The notes: generated by a model not told the origin, from the sequence alone. 64,000 nt of DNA from Robiginitomaculum_A sp036478535 (GCA_965224735.1 OZ245059.1:1736001-1800000); one strand, 5' to 3'; shown: positions 9,335-18,532, counted from the stretch's first letter. Translations and numbers: made by a program.

Positions 9335-10477
9335 GTGTCTTTATCGCTCTTAATCATTGCTGTATTTTGGTATTATCGCGACGATGTTTTTCAGACTATT
9401 TACGACCCAGACATACCCTACCAAACATATACACCCACGCTTGCGCCAGACTATCAACTTGATTCCAACTGGCTTGCTATTCCAGACAAAAATATTGATC
9501 CTATTACAATCGCAGGCGGAGATGTTTTCGTAATCGTACCCACTGTTTATCTGGGCGGCGAGCATTGGAATGCTCCACTTGACAACCCCAAAGTTATTGA
9601 AAATTTCAACCGTATTGCTCTGCCAAATTACGTTATGCCTTATACATCGGCTGGGCGTGTCTTTGCCCCCATATACAGGCAGGCATCGCTTTATTCCTTC
9701 TTGACCAACAGAGATGATGCACAACAAGCGCAAAATTTTGCCTATCTAGACGTAAAACGTGCCTTTGAGGTTTTTCTTGCGCAAAACCCGCCAGAGCGCC
9801 CAATCATTATCATTGGCCACGGGCAAGGGGGATTGCATGCCCAACGCTTACTCGCAGACTATTTTCAAGGTGATTTGCGTAAAAAACTTGCCGCAGCCTA
9901 CATCATTGATCATCCGCTCCCTTTGGATTTATTTGAATCCGACCTTTCTATGTTGCACCCTTGTGCCGATAAGATGGATATTGGCTGCGTCATTGCTTTT
10001 GGTGCTTTTGAACCAAAGGATAAAATTCAAGCCAAAAAATTCATTGGTAAAACTATGGTTTGGGAAAATGGGCGTTTCCAATCCGTAAATGGGCGAGCTC
10101 TGCTTTGCACAAATCCATTACTGTGGACAGTTAACTCTGGATATGCACCTGCAAAGCTTCATCTGGGAGGAGTCGCAGCTGAAGGGCTTGACCAAAACAC
10201 CATCCCTGCGCCTAGCGCAAAGCAAACTGGCGCGCAATGCCAAAACGGTATTCTTGTCATCGAAACACCAAAACAAAAAAGCCTGCGCCGTCCTAATCGT
10301 TTTGGTGGCCGTTACCGCACGAAACCTTCTAATATTTTTTATGAGGATTTACGTATAAATACACAAAGGCGCATGCAAACAATCTTGAAACTTGGCTCTC
10401 TTCCCAAACGTGCTCCGCTAATGGAAATCGAAACTATCGAAATTAAGGCCAGCCCAGTCACATTGCCGAAACAATAA
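9335..10477 (+). CDS. DUF3089 family alpha/beta-hydrolase-like membrane-anchored protein
   Basis: At least 380 residues. The body matches DUF3089 proteins: 'VFVIVPTVYLGGEHWNAP' near the front, a nucleophile-elbow-like 'IIIGHGQGGLHAQRLL' near residue 158 with Gly where lipases usually have Ser-x-Gly, and 'CTNPLLWT' later. The substrate is unknown; a lipase/esterase-like or lipid-binding role is inferred. The first in-frame start is a GTG at 9335, but the same frame continues upstream to about 9281 and encodes a basic stretch plus a hydrophobic segment (KKKFISIKILFIISAVSLS) that would make a normal membrane anchor. A TTG at 9285 with AGGA in front is out of frame by one base because of a run of ten A (9289-9298); eleven A would join them. 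Confidence 0.8.
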   Translation: MSLSLLIIAVFWYYRDDVFQTIYDPDIPYQTYTPTLAPDYQLDSNWLAIPDKNIDPITIAGGDVFVIVPTVYLGGEHWNAPLDNPKVIENFNRIALPNYVMPYTSAGRVFAPIYRQASLYSFLTNRDDAQQAQNFAYLDVKRAFEVFLAQNPPERPIIIIGHGQGGLHAQRLLADYFQGDLRKKLAAAYIIDHPLPLDLFESDLSMLHPCADKMDIGCVIAFGAFEPKDKIQAKKFIGKTMVWENGRFQSVNGRALLCTNPLLWTVNSGYAPAKLHLGGVAAEGLDQNTIPAPSAKQTGAQCQNGILVIETPKQKSLRRPNRFGGRYRTKPSNIFYEDLRINTQRRMQTILKLGSLPKRAPLMEIETIEIKASPVTLPKQ

Positions 10478-10488
10478 AATGCCTGACG

Positions 10489-11337
10489 TCAAAGTGACTT
10501 GCTCAGCTTATCAAACGCCACAATGTCCTTAAGGAGCGCTTCAAATTCGCCAGTCGGTATCATATTGGGACCATCTGAGGGAGCGTTCATAGGGTCTGGA
10601 TGGGTTTCTAAAAACATGGCCGCAACGCCTATTGAGGCCGCCGCGCGGGCGAGATGCGGCACGAATTCACGCTGTCCACCCGATGTGCCGCCCTGCCCGC
10701 CAGGTTGCTGAACGGAATGGGTTGCGTCAAAAACAACAGGCGAACCAAAGCCTTTTAGAATAGGCAATGCACGAAAGTCCGTCACGAGGGTATTATAGCC
10801 AAAGCTCGCACCACGCTCGCACGCCATAACATTAGGGTTCCCTGCTTCCACGACTTTATGCAGGACATTTTTCATATCCCACGGGGCTAGAAACTGCCCT
10901 TTTTTAACATTAATAACTTTGCCAGATTGTGCAGCCGCCACAAGCAAGTCCGTTTGGCGGCAAAGAAAGGCTGGGATTTGCAAAACATCTACAATTTCGC
11001 CAACCCGCGCGCACTGTTCTGCCGTGTGTACATCTGTGACACATGGAAGACCCGTTTTCTCTCTTATCTCTGCAAATATCGGCAGAGCTTTATCAATGCC
11101 AAGGCCGCGCGGCGAGTGGATACTGGTCCGGTTTGCTTTGTCATATGAGGTTTTATAAATCAGGTTCAACCCGACATTTTCTGCGATCTCTTTGAGCATG
11201 AAAGCAGTTTCCAGTGCATGCTCACGACTTTCCATCGCGCATGGCCCCGCGAGAATAGTCAGGGGCTTATCATTGCTGATTTCATAAACCCGGCCATCAG
11301 GCGCATTGAGGCTAATAAGTGCATTGGCTGATACCAT
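10489..11337 (-). CDS. kdsA: 3-deoxy-8-phosphooctulonate synthase (KDO-8-P synthase)
   Basis: A 282-residue cytosolic enzyme that condenses arabinose-5-phosphate with phosphoenolpyruvate to KDO-8-phosphate for lipopolysaccharide inner core synthesis. Family blocks are intact: 'AGPCAMESREHALETA', 'KTSYDKANRTS', 'GLPCVTDVH', 'LQIPAFLCRQTDLLVAAA', 'KGQFLAPWDMKNV' and 'FDATHSVQQPGGQGG'. The length is normal. The ATG is preceded by AAGGAGA at good spacing. It stands alone, facing the DUF3089 gene and divergent from cysK. KDO presence implies a Gram-negative outer membrane. Confidence 0.97.
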   Translation of the reverse strand: MVSANALISLNAPDGRVYEISNDKPLTILAGPCAMESREHALETAFMLKEIAENVGLNLIYKTSYDKANRTSIHSPRGLGIDKALPIFAEIREKTGLPCVTDVHTAEQCARVGEIVDVLQIPAFLCRQTDLLVAAAQSGKVINVKKGQFLAPWDMKNVLHKVVEAGNPNVMACERGASFGYNTLVTDFRALPILKGFGSPVVFDATHSVQQPGGQGGTSGGQREFVPHLARAAASIGVAAMFLETHPDPMNAPSDGPNMIPTGEFEALLKDIVAFDKLSKSL

Positions 11338-11488
11338 GAGATTCTCCTTAGCCCTTTTTATGCCCAGTCCCGCTCATTTGCAAACAGGTAATTCCAACTT
11401 ATTTTCATACCAGAGTGTTGTGACCATAAATTAAAAAGCCTTGAATACAATAGCCTCTCCTTTAAGTAATAGGAAAGAGGAGAACACT

Positions 11489-12484
11489 ATGATCGCAAAT
11501 TCAGTTATCGACCTTATCGGCAACACGCCGCTTATTCGTCTCAATGAGGCATCTGACGCAACAGGCTGTGAAATTTTGGGTAAGGCCGAGTTTCTAAATC
11601 CAGGCGGCAGTGTGAAAGACCGGGCGGCATTGTTCATTATTAGAGACGCAGAAGCCAAAGGCCTGCTTCGCCCTGGGGGCACTGTTGTTGAGGGCACGGC
11701 AGGGAATACAGGGATCGGCCTTGCTATGGTCTGCGCGGCGCTTGGCTATACCTGCAAAATCGTCATTCCGCGCTCTCAATCGCAAGAAAAGAAAGATGCT
11801 ATTCGTATTTTGGGAGCCGAACTTATTGAAGTGGACGCAGTCCCCTATTCTAATCCAGATAATTATGTGCATTACTCTGAGCGGCTTGCAAAAGAGCTTG
11901 CAAAAACAGCGCCTAATGGCGCTATTTGGGCCAATCAATTTGACAATACTGCCAATAGAGATGCCCATATCAAGACCACGGCACCAGAAATTTTGATGCA
12001 AACCAATGGCACATTAGATGGATTTATATGCTCGGTTGGTTCTGGCGGAACCCTTGGCGGTATGTCGATAGCCCTAAAAGAGCAAACTTCTAATGTTCAA
12101 ATCGGTATTGCTGACCCGAGCGGTTCAAAACTCTATGGATATTACAAAGACGGAGAGCTTGCTTCCGAAGGTAGTTCTGTCACGGAAGGTATTGGGCAAG
12201 GCCGCATTACCGCAAACCTTGAAGGTATAGAGGTTGATCGCGCATACCATATTTCAGATACGGATGCGCTTAATACTCTGTTTGCATTAACGCAGAACGA
12301 AGGTTTATGCCTTGGCGGTTCGACAGGTATCAATATCGCGGGCGCAATTGCTATGGCCAAGGACATGGGGCAAGGGCATACGATTGTAACAATGCTTTGT
12401 GATTATGGCGCGCGTTATCAATCCAAGATTTACAATCCTGTTTTCCTAGGACATAAAGGATTACCGATTCCCAACTGGATGTAA
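11489..12484 (+). CDS. cysK: Cysteine synthase A-type O-acetylserine sulfhydrylase
   Basis: A 331-residue PLP enzyme that makes cysteine from O-acetylserine and sulfide. 'NPGGSVKDRAALF' near residue 36 contains the PLP lysine, 'EGTAGNTGIGLAMV' binds the substrate carboxylate, 'VGSGGTLGGMS' binds the PLP phosphate and 'GLCLGGSTGINIAGA' closes the active site. I took the ATG at 11489, which follows GAGGAG; the frame is open to 11441. It is followed after 2 bases by a damaged cystathionine beta-lyase gene, so the two form a cysteine/transsulfuration operon. The annotation could alternatively be a related beta-family synthase, but the motifs are those of CysK. Confidence 0.92.
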   Translation: MIANSVIDLIGNTPLIRLNEASDATGCEILGKAEFLNPGGSVKDRAALFIIRDAEAKGLLRPGGTVVEGTAGNTGIGLAMVCAALGYTCKIVIPRSQSQEKKDAIRILGAELIEVDAVPYSNPDNYVHYSERLAKELAKTAPNGAIWANQFDNTANRDAHIKTTAPEILMQTNGTLDGFICSVGSGGTLGGMSIALKEQTSNVQIGIADPSGSKLYGYYKDGELASEGSSVTEGIGQGRITANLEGIEVDRAYHISDTDALNTLFALTQNEGLCLGGSTGINIAGAIAMAKDMGQGHTIVTMLCDYGARYQSKIYNPVFLGHKGLPIPNWM

Positions 12485-12486
12485 TC

Positions 12487-13634
12487 ATGCACAAGAGAAC
12501 TCAATTTTCCCATATAGGCCGGCCAAAAATCATAGCAGGCGCAAGCGTTAATCCGCCGATTACCCGGGCATCAACTCTATTGTTTGACAAAGCAGACGAC
12601 CTTTATAACGGTAAACACCGTATTTATGGACGGCATGGCTCTGCTGTACATGACAACCTTGAAACTGCATTTTGCGAACTTGAAGCTGGCGCAGGGTGCA
12701 CATTAACGCCGTCTGGACTATCCGCTAACACTCTCTCGATATTAGCAAACACTAAAGCGGGAGATCACATCCTCATTACAGATTCGACTTATGGCCCTGT
12801 TCGTTTTTTTTACGAACAGGTTCTTTCCAAATATGGCGTTGAAGCAGAATATTATGCCCAAATATCGGCGCAAATATTGCCAAACTTATTCGGCCAAATA
12901 CTTCCTGCATATTGCTGGAAAGCCCTGGGTCTTTATCTTTGGAAATTCAAGATTTACCAGCGATAGTAACTGTAGCAAAATCAAGCAATATTACAACGAT
13001 AGTTGATAATACTTGGTCAGCAGGCCTGGTCTATAATCCGTTAAAGCTTGGCGCAGATATTACCGTGCATGCGGCCACAAAATACTATAGCGGACATAGC
13101 GATATTTTATTTGGCGCCGTTGTTTCCCGCATAAAAGAACATGCCGAGAAAGTTAAGACCACAGCGATAGCGCTTGGTAATTCGACCTCGCCAGATGATG
13201 CATATACGATCCTGCGCGGGTTTCGTAGCATTGTCACGCGTTTTGAATCTCAAGAAAAAACGGCACTCACTTTGGCAATATGGCTTGAAGATCACGCTAA
13301 AGTAGCCTCAGTTATCCACCCTGCCTTAAAGTCGCATTCCAACCACGAGATATGGAAAAGAGACTTTAGCGGCTCTGCCTGCCTCTTTAGTATCGTTTTG
13401 AAACCATGCTTAAAATCTGAAGTTTTAAAATTTCTCGACAGCCTAAAATATTTCGCCAAAGGGTTCTCTTTTGGCGGGTATGAAAGCCTTATCATTCATT
13501 GCGATCCGCAGCTCACGCGACACCACGATCCAAAATATCCAGGCCCGCTCATTCGGCTTGCATGTGGCCTTGAGCACGAAGATGATTTAAAAGCAGACCT
13601 TGAGCAAGCGCTTGAAGACCTAAAATGTGAGTGA
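12487..13634 (+). pseudogene. metC: Cystathionine beta-lyase, single-base frameshift
   Basis: The span is 1148 bases, one short of 383 codons. The first frame (12487 on) gives a normal MetC start and 'TLTPSGLSANTLSILANTKA'. From 12855 the third frame reads 'CPNIGANIAKLIRPNTSCIL', then 'LESPGSLSLEIQDLPAI', 'VDNTWSAGL' and 'HAATKYYSGHSDILFG' with the PLP lysine, and continues to 13634. One A missing between 12856 and 12857 (GAC to GC) explains the break exactly: restoring it gives 'YYDPNIGA', the family wording. Everything else looks under selection, so this is either a very young mutation or an assembly error. If real, cystathionine cleavage is lost, and MetB might act as an O-acylhomoserine sulfhydrylase instead (inference). 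Confidence 0.88.
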
Positions 13635-13751
13635 TAATTTTAACCAAGAAAGGCTTGGCTAAATGTGGATATATCATTGCCCACTGAGCGAGGTGTACGC
13701 TCGCTTAAGTAGTTCATTGAGTGGCGCGCCATACCTCCTTTATCTAGAAAA

Positions 13752-14909
13752 TTAGATATTCGCAAATAGACGCTTTAATTCCTCCAGCTGATCTTTGCTA
13801 TGCTCAAGCCCGACGGAGAGGCGGATAAGACCGTGGCCTATGCCTGCCTTTGCCTGCGCTTTTTCGTCCATAGCCCTATGGGTCATACTGGCAGGGTGAC
13901 AAATCAAACTCTCCGTGCCGCCAAGACTCTCAGCCAATTGAAACAGCTGCGTGTTTTCAAAAAACCGTGCAACACCATCAATATCTACTTTCAAATCAAA
14001 GCTTAGCATAGCACCTGGACCAGATTGTTGCTGCTTGGAGAGCGCGTAACTAGGGTCGTTTTTAAGCCCTGGATAATAAACATGCTTTACCTTCTTATGC
14101 CCTTCCAAAAACGTAGCAATTTTTATGGCGTTGGCTTCTTGAACGTCCATGCGCGCGCTTAATGTGCGCAGGCCGCGCAGTACCATAAAACTATCGAAGG
14201 GCGCACCAGTCACGCCTGTGCAATTTGCCCACCATGCAAGGGTTTCAGCCTGTTCCTCAGTTTTGGCTATAACAATACCGCCAACCACATCACTATGGCC
14301 ATTTAGATATTTTGTCATAGAATGCACGACAATATTTGCGCCGAGTGAGAGCGGTTTTTGGCGTACAGGCGAGAGGAAAGTGTTGTCACATACACTCAGC
14401 GCGCCAACATCATTAGCCGCTTTTGAGAGCGCCTTTATATCAAACACCCGCATCAATGGATTGCTTGGTGTTTCAATAAAAACGAGCGCGGGCTTTTCCT
14501 TCAGTATGGTGCGGCGTGCCTGCTCTTGTGACATATCCGTAAAAATGACCTTCAAGCGCCCTTGTTTGGCCCGCGCGCCCAGCAGTCTGTGGGTGCCGCC
14601 ATAACAATCGTGTGGCGCGATAACCAGTCCGCCCGCAGGCACAAGGTTGAGTACGAGATCAATCGCTGCCATGCCGCTAGCCGTCACAGTCCCGCCCGCC
14701 CCTCCTTCCAAATCGCTTACCGCATTTGTCAGCGCGTCCCGATTGGGATTGCCACTACGGCCATAATCATAGGAGCCAATGCCGCCTAGACCATCGAATT
14801 TATAGGTGCTGGAGAGATAGAGCGGCGGCGTCACCGCGCCAAAGGCTGGATCATTTCCAATTTGCGAATTCACGCACAGGCTTGCATCGTTAGTATATTT
14901 ACGCAGCAC
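13752..14909 (-). CDS. metB: Cystathionine gamma-synthase family PLP enzyme
   Basis: A 385-residue Cys/Met-metabolism PLP enzyme that would join activated homoserine to cysteine (cystathionine) or to sulfide. 'YDYGRSGNPNRDAL' near residue 45, 'TASGMAAIDLVL', 'VFIETPSNPLMRV', 'VCDNTFLSP' and 'HSMTKYLNGHSDVVGG' with the PLP lysine are all present. 'SLGGTESLICHPASMTH' and 'RLSVGLEH' close the fold. The start overlaps the end of metX by 11 bases, which makes metX-metB one coupled transcript behind the SAM riboswitch. Family members split poorly into synthases, lyases and sulfhydrylases by sequence, so the exact reaction is inferred from its partner metX. Confidence 0.85.
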   Translation of the reverse strand: MLRKYTNDASLCVNSQIGNDPAFGAVTPPLYLSSTYKFDGLGGIGSYDYGRSGNPNRDALTNAVSDLEGGAGGTVTASGMAAIDLVLNLVPAGGLVIAPHDCYGGTHRLLGARAKQGRLKVIFTDMSQEQARRTILKEKPALVFIETPSNPLMRVFDIKALSKAANDVGALSVCDNTFLSPVRQKPLSLGANIVVHSMTKYLNGHSDVVGGIVIAKTEEQAETLAWWANCTGVTGAPFDSFMVLRGLRTLSARMDVQEANAIKIATFLEGHKKVKHVYYPGLKNDPSYALSKQQQSGPGAMLSFDLKVDIDGVARFFENTQLFQLAESLGGTESLICHPASMTHRAMDEKAQAKAGIGHGLIRLSVGLEHSKDQLEELKRLFANI

Positions 14910-15867
14910 AGCGTTTCTCCTTAATAAAATTAGCCAATAGAGGCGCCAACAAGCCCGTATCTTTTAAAAATGAATCATGACCATAAAGACTATCCAATAC
15001 CACCATGTGCGCTGGCCCTACAAGGCCATCTCTGAGCAATTCTATTTCCGAAGGTGGGGCAAGTTGGTCGGAACGTGTAGATATCAGCAGGGTTTCCGCC
15101 TGTATTTTTGCAGGCTCTGCACTGTGCAAATCAATGGATTCGGAGAGTGCTAAAAACCGGTTTACTGGCATAATATCAGGGTATTTCCGTCCGCAGGCCT
15201 CAAGGTACTCACCCGCATCAAAACAGATGGGGCTTGTCTCTAAGGGAGCCACATTAAACCGTTGCAAAAACTCCTCTGGCGAGCGATATGTTGTCATAGC
15301 AAGCTCTCGGGCAAGCTTTAAGCCTTCGCTCGGATTGCCCGTTTTAATACCAAATTCTATTATTCTGCGCTGTATACCGCGAATGGCAACCCCCATGGGG
15401 AAAGGACGGTGTGCAGCGCCCAAGAGACATAATTTTCCAAGCCTTTCTGGAAAGTTTTGCGCGAACATCATCGCCACCATGCCGCCATAGCTCGTGCCGA
15501 TAATCGTGTGCACCAAAGACGCTTCTAAATAGTCTAGCAAATGGGTGAGCCGCTTTGCTTGATCCTGTGTGGTGATGGTTAGACGGCTTTGTGTGTTTTC
15601 GCCGCACGGCGCCAAATCAACACCTAAAACCTGATAATGGTCCAAATCAATGGCTCCGCCATGCGCTACAAGCTCGGTCCACCAATTTTGACCAACCCCC
15701 TGCCCGTCCGCTATAAAGCGCGTTGCGGAAATTCCGCCAGGGATAACGATTAAAGGCGCACCAGATTTACCGTAAAGACGGCCCGTAACCACGTCGCCTT
15801 TCATGACATCGCCCCGCTCCAATATATGTGTGCCGAGTTTTACATTTATGTCTATGCCTTGCGCCAT
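14899..15867 (-). CDS. metX: Homoserine O-acyltransferase (MetX type)
   Basis: A 322-residue alpha/beta-hydrolase-fold acyltransferase that activates homoserine for methionine synthesis, using acetyl-CoA or succinyl-CoA. The nucleophile elbow is 'IGTSYGGMVAMMFAQNFPER' near residue 137. The Asp of the triad is in 'STRSDQLAPPSE' and the His in 'YGHDSFLKD' near the C-terminus. I chose the ATG at 15867 over the GTG at 15873, because AGGCAGG stands right upstream and may be regulated by the riboswitch. The protein is somewhat shorter than classical homoserine acetyltransferases (about 370), resembling shorter MetX-like enzymes, so acetyl versus succinyl specificity stays open. Confidence 0.85.
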   Translation of the reverse strand: MAQGIDINVKLGTHILERGDVMKGDVVTGRLYGKSGAPLIVIPGGISATRFIADGQGVGQNWWTELVAHGGAIDLDHYQVLGVDLAPCGENTQSRLTITTQDQAKRLTHLLDYLEASLVHTIIGTSYGGMVAMMFAQNFPERLGKLCLLGAAHRPFPMGVAIRGIQRRIIEFGIKTGNPSEGLKLARELAMTTYRSPEEFLQRFNVAPLETSPICFDAGEYLEACGRKYPDIMPVNRFLALSESIDLHSAEPAKIQAETLLISTRSDQLAPPSEIELLRDGLVGPAHMVVLDSLYGHDSFLKDTGLLAPLLANFIKEKRCAA

Positions 15868-15970
15868 AAGCACCTGCCTTTGCCTTGCGGGCTAATTCTT
15901 TGGCATTGGTGTCAGAGGCAGGGCAGAAAAAGGATGAGGGGCAGTAGCCTTGGCGGCTTTGACCTTCTCC

Positions 15971-16090
15971 CTCATCTGTGTCAGTACCCGCTTGGACTGC
16001 CGTAGGAATTAGCACCTTTCACAACGCCCCTAAAAGCGTTTGCGGTTGCTCCAGCATCTTCGGGCCTATCCCTTAACTGGTCTTGATGAG
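15971..16090 (-). ncRNA. S-box / SAM-I-like riboswitch upstream of metX
   Basis: On the minus strand the fold has P1 CTCATC (16085-16090) pairing with GATGAG (15971-15976), CAAGA after P1, CCAG...CTGG as P2 with GGGATAGGCCCGAAGATG (k-turn region) inside, then AGCAACC, a P3 arm and the diagnostic AAGGTGCTAATTCC, then a P4 arm. These are the conserved core strings of SAM-binding S-box RNAs. The 3' P1 strand can instead pair over 8 bp with 15933-15940. Downstream, 15916-15922 can pair with the metX ribosome site (15873-15879), so translational control is likely. The SAM-I versus SAM-I/IV subclass is not decided. Confidence 0.88.
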
Positions 16091-16198
16091 TAGGTTTTAA
16101 ATGGAGAAAAATGCGGGCGCGGTCAAGAAGTTTTTATAAGCTTTACCTTTTGCCAGTCACCATTCGTTGCAAACCTAATTTTGCCTCCTCTGAACCGC

Positions 16199-16327
16199 TC
16201 AGGCTTTCCGGAGGTTGTTTAGGCAGTCCAAAACCGCTTCGGCGGCGTCCAGTCCGCCCAGGGCGGGATGTTCAAGCTCGGCATTGGTGATAAAAAGCTC
16301 GGCTTGGGCCGTGACTGATTTTTGCAT
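16199..16327 (-). pseudogene. IS5-family transposase N-terminal relic
   Basis: A 42-codon frame from the ATG at 16325-16327 reads 'AQAELFITNAELEHPALGGL' and 'DAAEAVLDCLNN', nearly matching residues 22-52 of the IS5 transposase at 7385 ('AQAEFFITNADFNHPALRGL', 'DAAEAVLDWHKL'). After that it diverges and stops. It is a short fossil of the same IS type. The surrounding 16091-16198 and 16328-16363 show no further coding signal. Confidence 0.75.
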
Positions 16328-16363
16328 CCCCAAACATAACAAAATCACCCAAAAAAGGAATTC

Positions 16364-17056
16364 CTAACTTATGCAGGGGGCTCTCCCTAATATTCCTTTG
16401 AGGGTAGATGGTAGTTCGCGAAAATTTCGCAAAACTGCATCTGCTCCAAATGTGTATATTCCCCTTTGAGTATACCCATAACTACACAAAATGAACGGTA
16501 CTTTAGCTGCTTTTGCCGCCAAAGCATCTGGCATATCATCCCCAACCATGACGATGGTTTGTGCTTTTCTATGCCCCACGGCAGTGAAAATATGATCGGG
16601 TGCTGGTTTTGAGCGCACTCCATCGTCAGAACCAATAATCCTATCAAAAAACTGAGCCAGCCCTAACTGCGTAAGCAAGGGTCTTGCCATAAAGCCTGGC
16701 TTATTCGTGCATATGCTCAGGCGCGCACCGCTACGCTTTAACTGACTTAGTATTTCAGGAACACCAGGGTAAGGTTTTGAGTACTTTGTTAAATTTAGAA
16801 AATATATTCGTAAGAACTCTTTTTGTAGTTTAAATGCTTTCCCTTGAGTTAATGGCCTGTCCGCGTCTATATACGCCCATTTTATCATCGCCATAGAGCC
16901 ATGGCTTATCATTAGCCGGGCTTGATTAAAATTTACGTTTTTAAGGCCATCCTGTTTTATTACCAAATTAAGAACATGCACCAAATCGTGAGCCGTATCC
17001 ACCAGTGTACCATCCAAATCAAAAGTGATAGACAGATTGTCAAATGAAGCGCTCAT
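16364..17056 (-). CDS. gph: HAD-superfamily phosphoglycolate phosphatase
   Basis: A 230-residue cytosolic HAD hydrolase. Motif I is 'FDLDGTLVDTAHDL' near residue 12, with both catalytic aspartates. Motif II is 'SICTNKP' near residue 114. The lysine motif III is in 'DDGVRSKPAPDHIF', and motif IV is 'MVGDDMPDALAAKAAKVPF'. The subfamily wording fits Gph, which removes 2-phosphoglycolate formed during DNA repair or oxygenation. Substrate assignment in this family from sequence alone is moderate. It is divergent from glmU with 117 bp between them. Confidence 0.8.
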   Translation of the reverse strand: MSASFDNLSITFDLDGTLVDTAHDLVHVLNLVIKQDGLKNVNFNQARLMISHGSMAMIKWAYIDADRPLTQGKAFKLQKEFLRIYFLNLTKYSKPYPGVPEILSQLKRSGARLSICTNKPGFMARPLLTQLGLAQFFDRIIGSDDGVRSKPAPDHIFTAVGHRKAQTIVMVGDDMPDALAAKAAKVPFILCSYGYTQRGIYTFGADAVLRNFRELPSTLKGILGRAPCIS

Positions 17057-17173
17057 GATTATATCTCTAATAATAGTGTTTAGAATCGTGCAATCAATCC
17101 TATCATCGGCTATGAAGACGGCAAAGTGCCGAATCGTCAGTTATCAAAGATTTGATAAAAATTGGAGTGAAAT

Positions 17174-18532
17174 ATGAAACGTGCAGCAGTAATTTTAGCC
17201 GCTGGCCAAAGTACACGCATGAAATCTACACGCTCGAAGGTTTTACACAAAGTGGGCGGCTTGCCAATGCTGGCTTGGGTTGCCAAGTTGGCAAGGGCAA
17301 TTGGCGCTGATAAAATAATCGCTGTTGTTGGCAAGGATAATAAAACCGTAAGAGCCCAAGCCGAAGCCTTAGGGTTGGAAATAGCTGTTCAGAAAAAAAT
17401 GGACGGGACTGGCAGCGCTGTACTGGCCGCAAAAGATGCATTGGCTGGATATGAAGGCGATGTTGCTGTACTCTATGCTGATACGCCGCTTATTCACGAA
17501 GATACGTTGGAGCAGGTTTTTACGGCCTTGCAAGAGGGGGCAGGAGTAACCGTACTCGGGTTTGAACCACAACAGGTTGGTAATTATGGCCGCCTTATTG
17601 AGCGAAATGGCATGCTTGTAAAAATCGTAGAGGCCAAAGAAGCAAGTCCTAAAGAACTGGCCGTGCGCCTTTGTAATTCTGGCGTTATTGCCGCACCCGC
17701 TAAAGACATGTTTGTTGCCTTGGACAAGGTTACCAATGAAAATGTGAAGGGCGAATATTACCTGACGGATATAGTCGAAATACTACGCGGTATGGGTAAA
17801 AAATCCGTAGCCGTACATGCGCCTGCCGATGAAGTTTTGGGGGTGAACTCCCGCGCGGATTTAGCCCTTGCAGAGCAGGCTTTTCAAACACGTATGCGCC
17901 GCGCAATGCTTGATAAAGGGGTGACACTACGCGATCCAAATACGGCGCTATTCTCTTGGGATACCGAGATAGAAGCCGATGTGGATATTGGGGCAAACGT
18001 TGTTTTTGGCCCTGGAACTTCAGTGAAATCTGGCGCTGTTATTCATCCCTTTTGTCACCTTGAAGGCGCGCATATTGGCAAGAATACACAAATAGGCCCG
18101 TTCGCTCGCTTGCGCCCAGGCGCTGATATGGGCGAGAAGTCCAAAGTTGGTAATTTTGTGGAGATAAAAAAATCTGTTATCGGAAAAGAAAGTAAAATCA
18201 ATCATTTATCTTATATAGGTGATGCAAAAATTGGCGCTGGTGTTAATGTTGGTGCGGGCACGGTTACGTGCAATTATGATGGTTATAATAAGCATAAAAC
18301 TGTGGTAGGTGATGGTGCCTTTATTGGCACTGCGTCTTCTCTCATTGCGCCTGTAACGATTGGAGAAGGTGCTTATCTTGGGACAGGTGGCGTGATTACC
18401 AAAGATGTACCAAAGGACGCGCTCGCCATAGCGCGAGCTGATCAGGTCAACAAAGACGGTTGGGCAAAACGCTACCGCGCCGCGCAAGAAAGTCGAAAAA
18501 AAACCGAAAAAATAAAAAAAGGTAACTCATGA
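17174..18532 (+). CDS. glmU: Bifunctional UDP-GlcNAc pyrophosphorylase / glucosamine-1-P acetyltransferase
   Basis: A 452-residue enzyme making UDP-N-acetylglucosamine for peptidoglycan and lipid A. The N-terminal uridyltransferase domain begins with 'VILAAGQSTRMKS' and contains 'DGTGSAVLAAKDAL', 'VLYADTPLI' and 'GEYYLTDIVEILR'. The C-terminal half is a left-handed beta-helix of hexapeptides ('IGPFARLRPGADMGEKSKVG'), with the acetyltransferase signature 'GAGTVTCNYDGYNKHKT'. GGAGTG precedes the ATG. The last codons overlap the rpiA start as ATGA, so glmU-rpiA-gor form one transcript. Confidence 0.96.
   Translation: MKRAAVILAAGQSTRMKSTRSKVLHKVGGLPMLAWVAKLARAIGADKIIAVVGKDNKTVRAQAEALGLEIAVQKKMDGTGSAVLAAKDALAGYEGDVAVLYADTPLIHEDTLEQVFTALQEGAGVTVLGFEPQQVGNYGRLIERNGMLVKIVEAKEASPKELAVRLCNSGVIAAPAKDMFVALDKVTNENVKGEYYLTDIVEILRGMGKKSVAVHAPADEVLGVNSRADLALAEQAFQTRMRRAMLDKGVTLRDPNTALFSWDTEIEADVDIGANVVFGPGTSVKSGAVIHPFCHLEGAHIGKNTQIGPFARLRPGADMGEKSKVGNFVEIKKSVIGKESKINHLSYIGDAKIGAGVNVGAGTVTCNYDGYNKHKTVVGDGAFIGTASSLIAPVTIGEGAYLGTGGVITKDVPKDALAIARADQVNKDGWAKRYRAAQESRKKTEKIKKGNS

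Noticed and set aside
13680..13710. GAGCG...CGCTC hairpin between metC and metB as a terminator
   Set aside because: The stem is only 5 bp and is not followed by a T run on either strand.
15767..16015. 82-codon ORF on the minus strand upstream of metX
   Set aside because: It runs through the riboswitch and its expression platform; the RNA structure explains the sequence and the frame has no family features.
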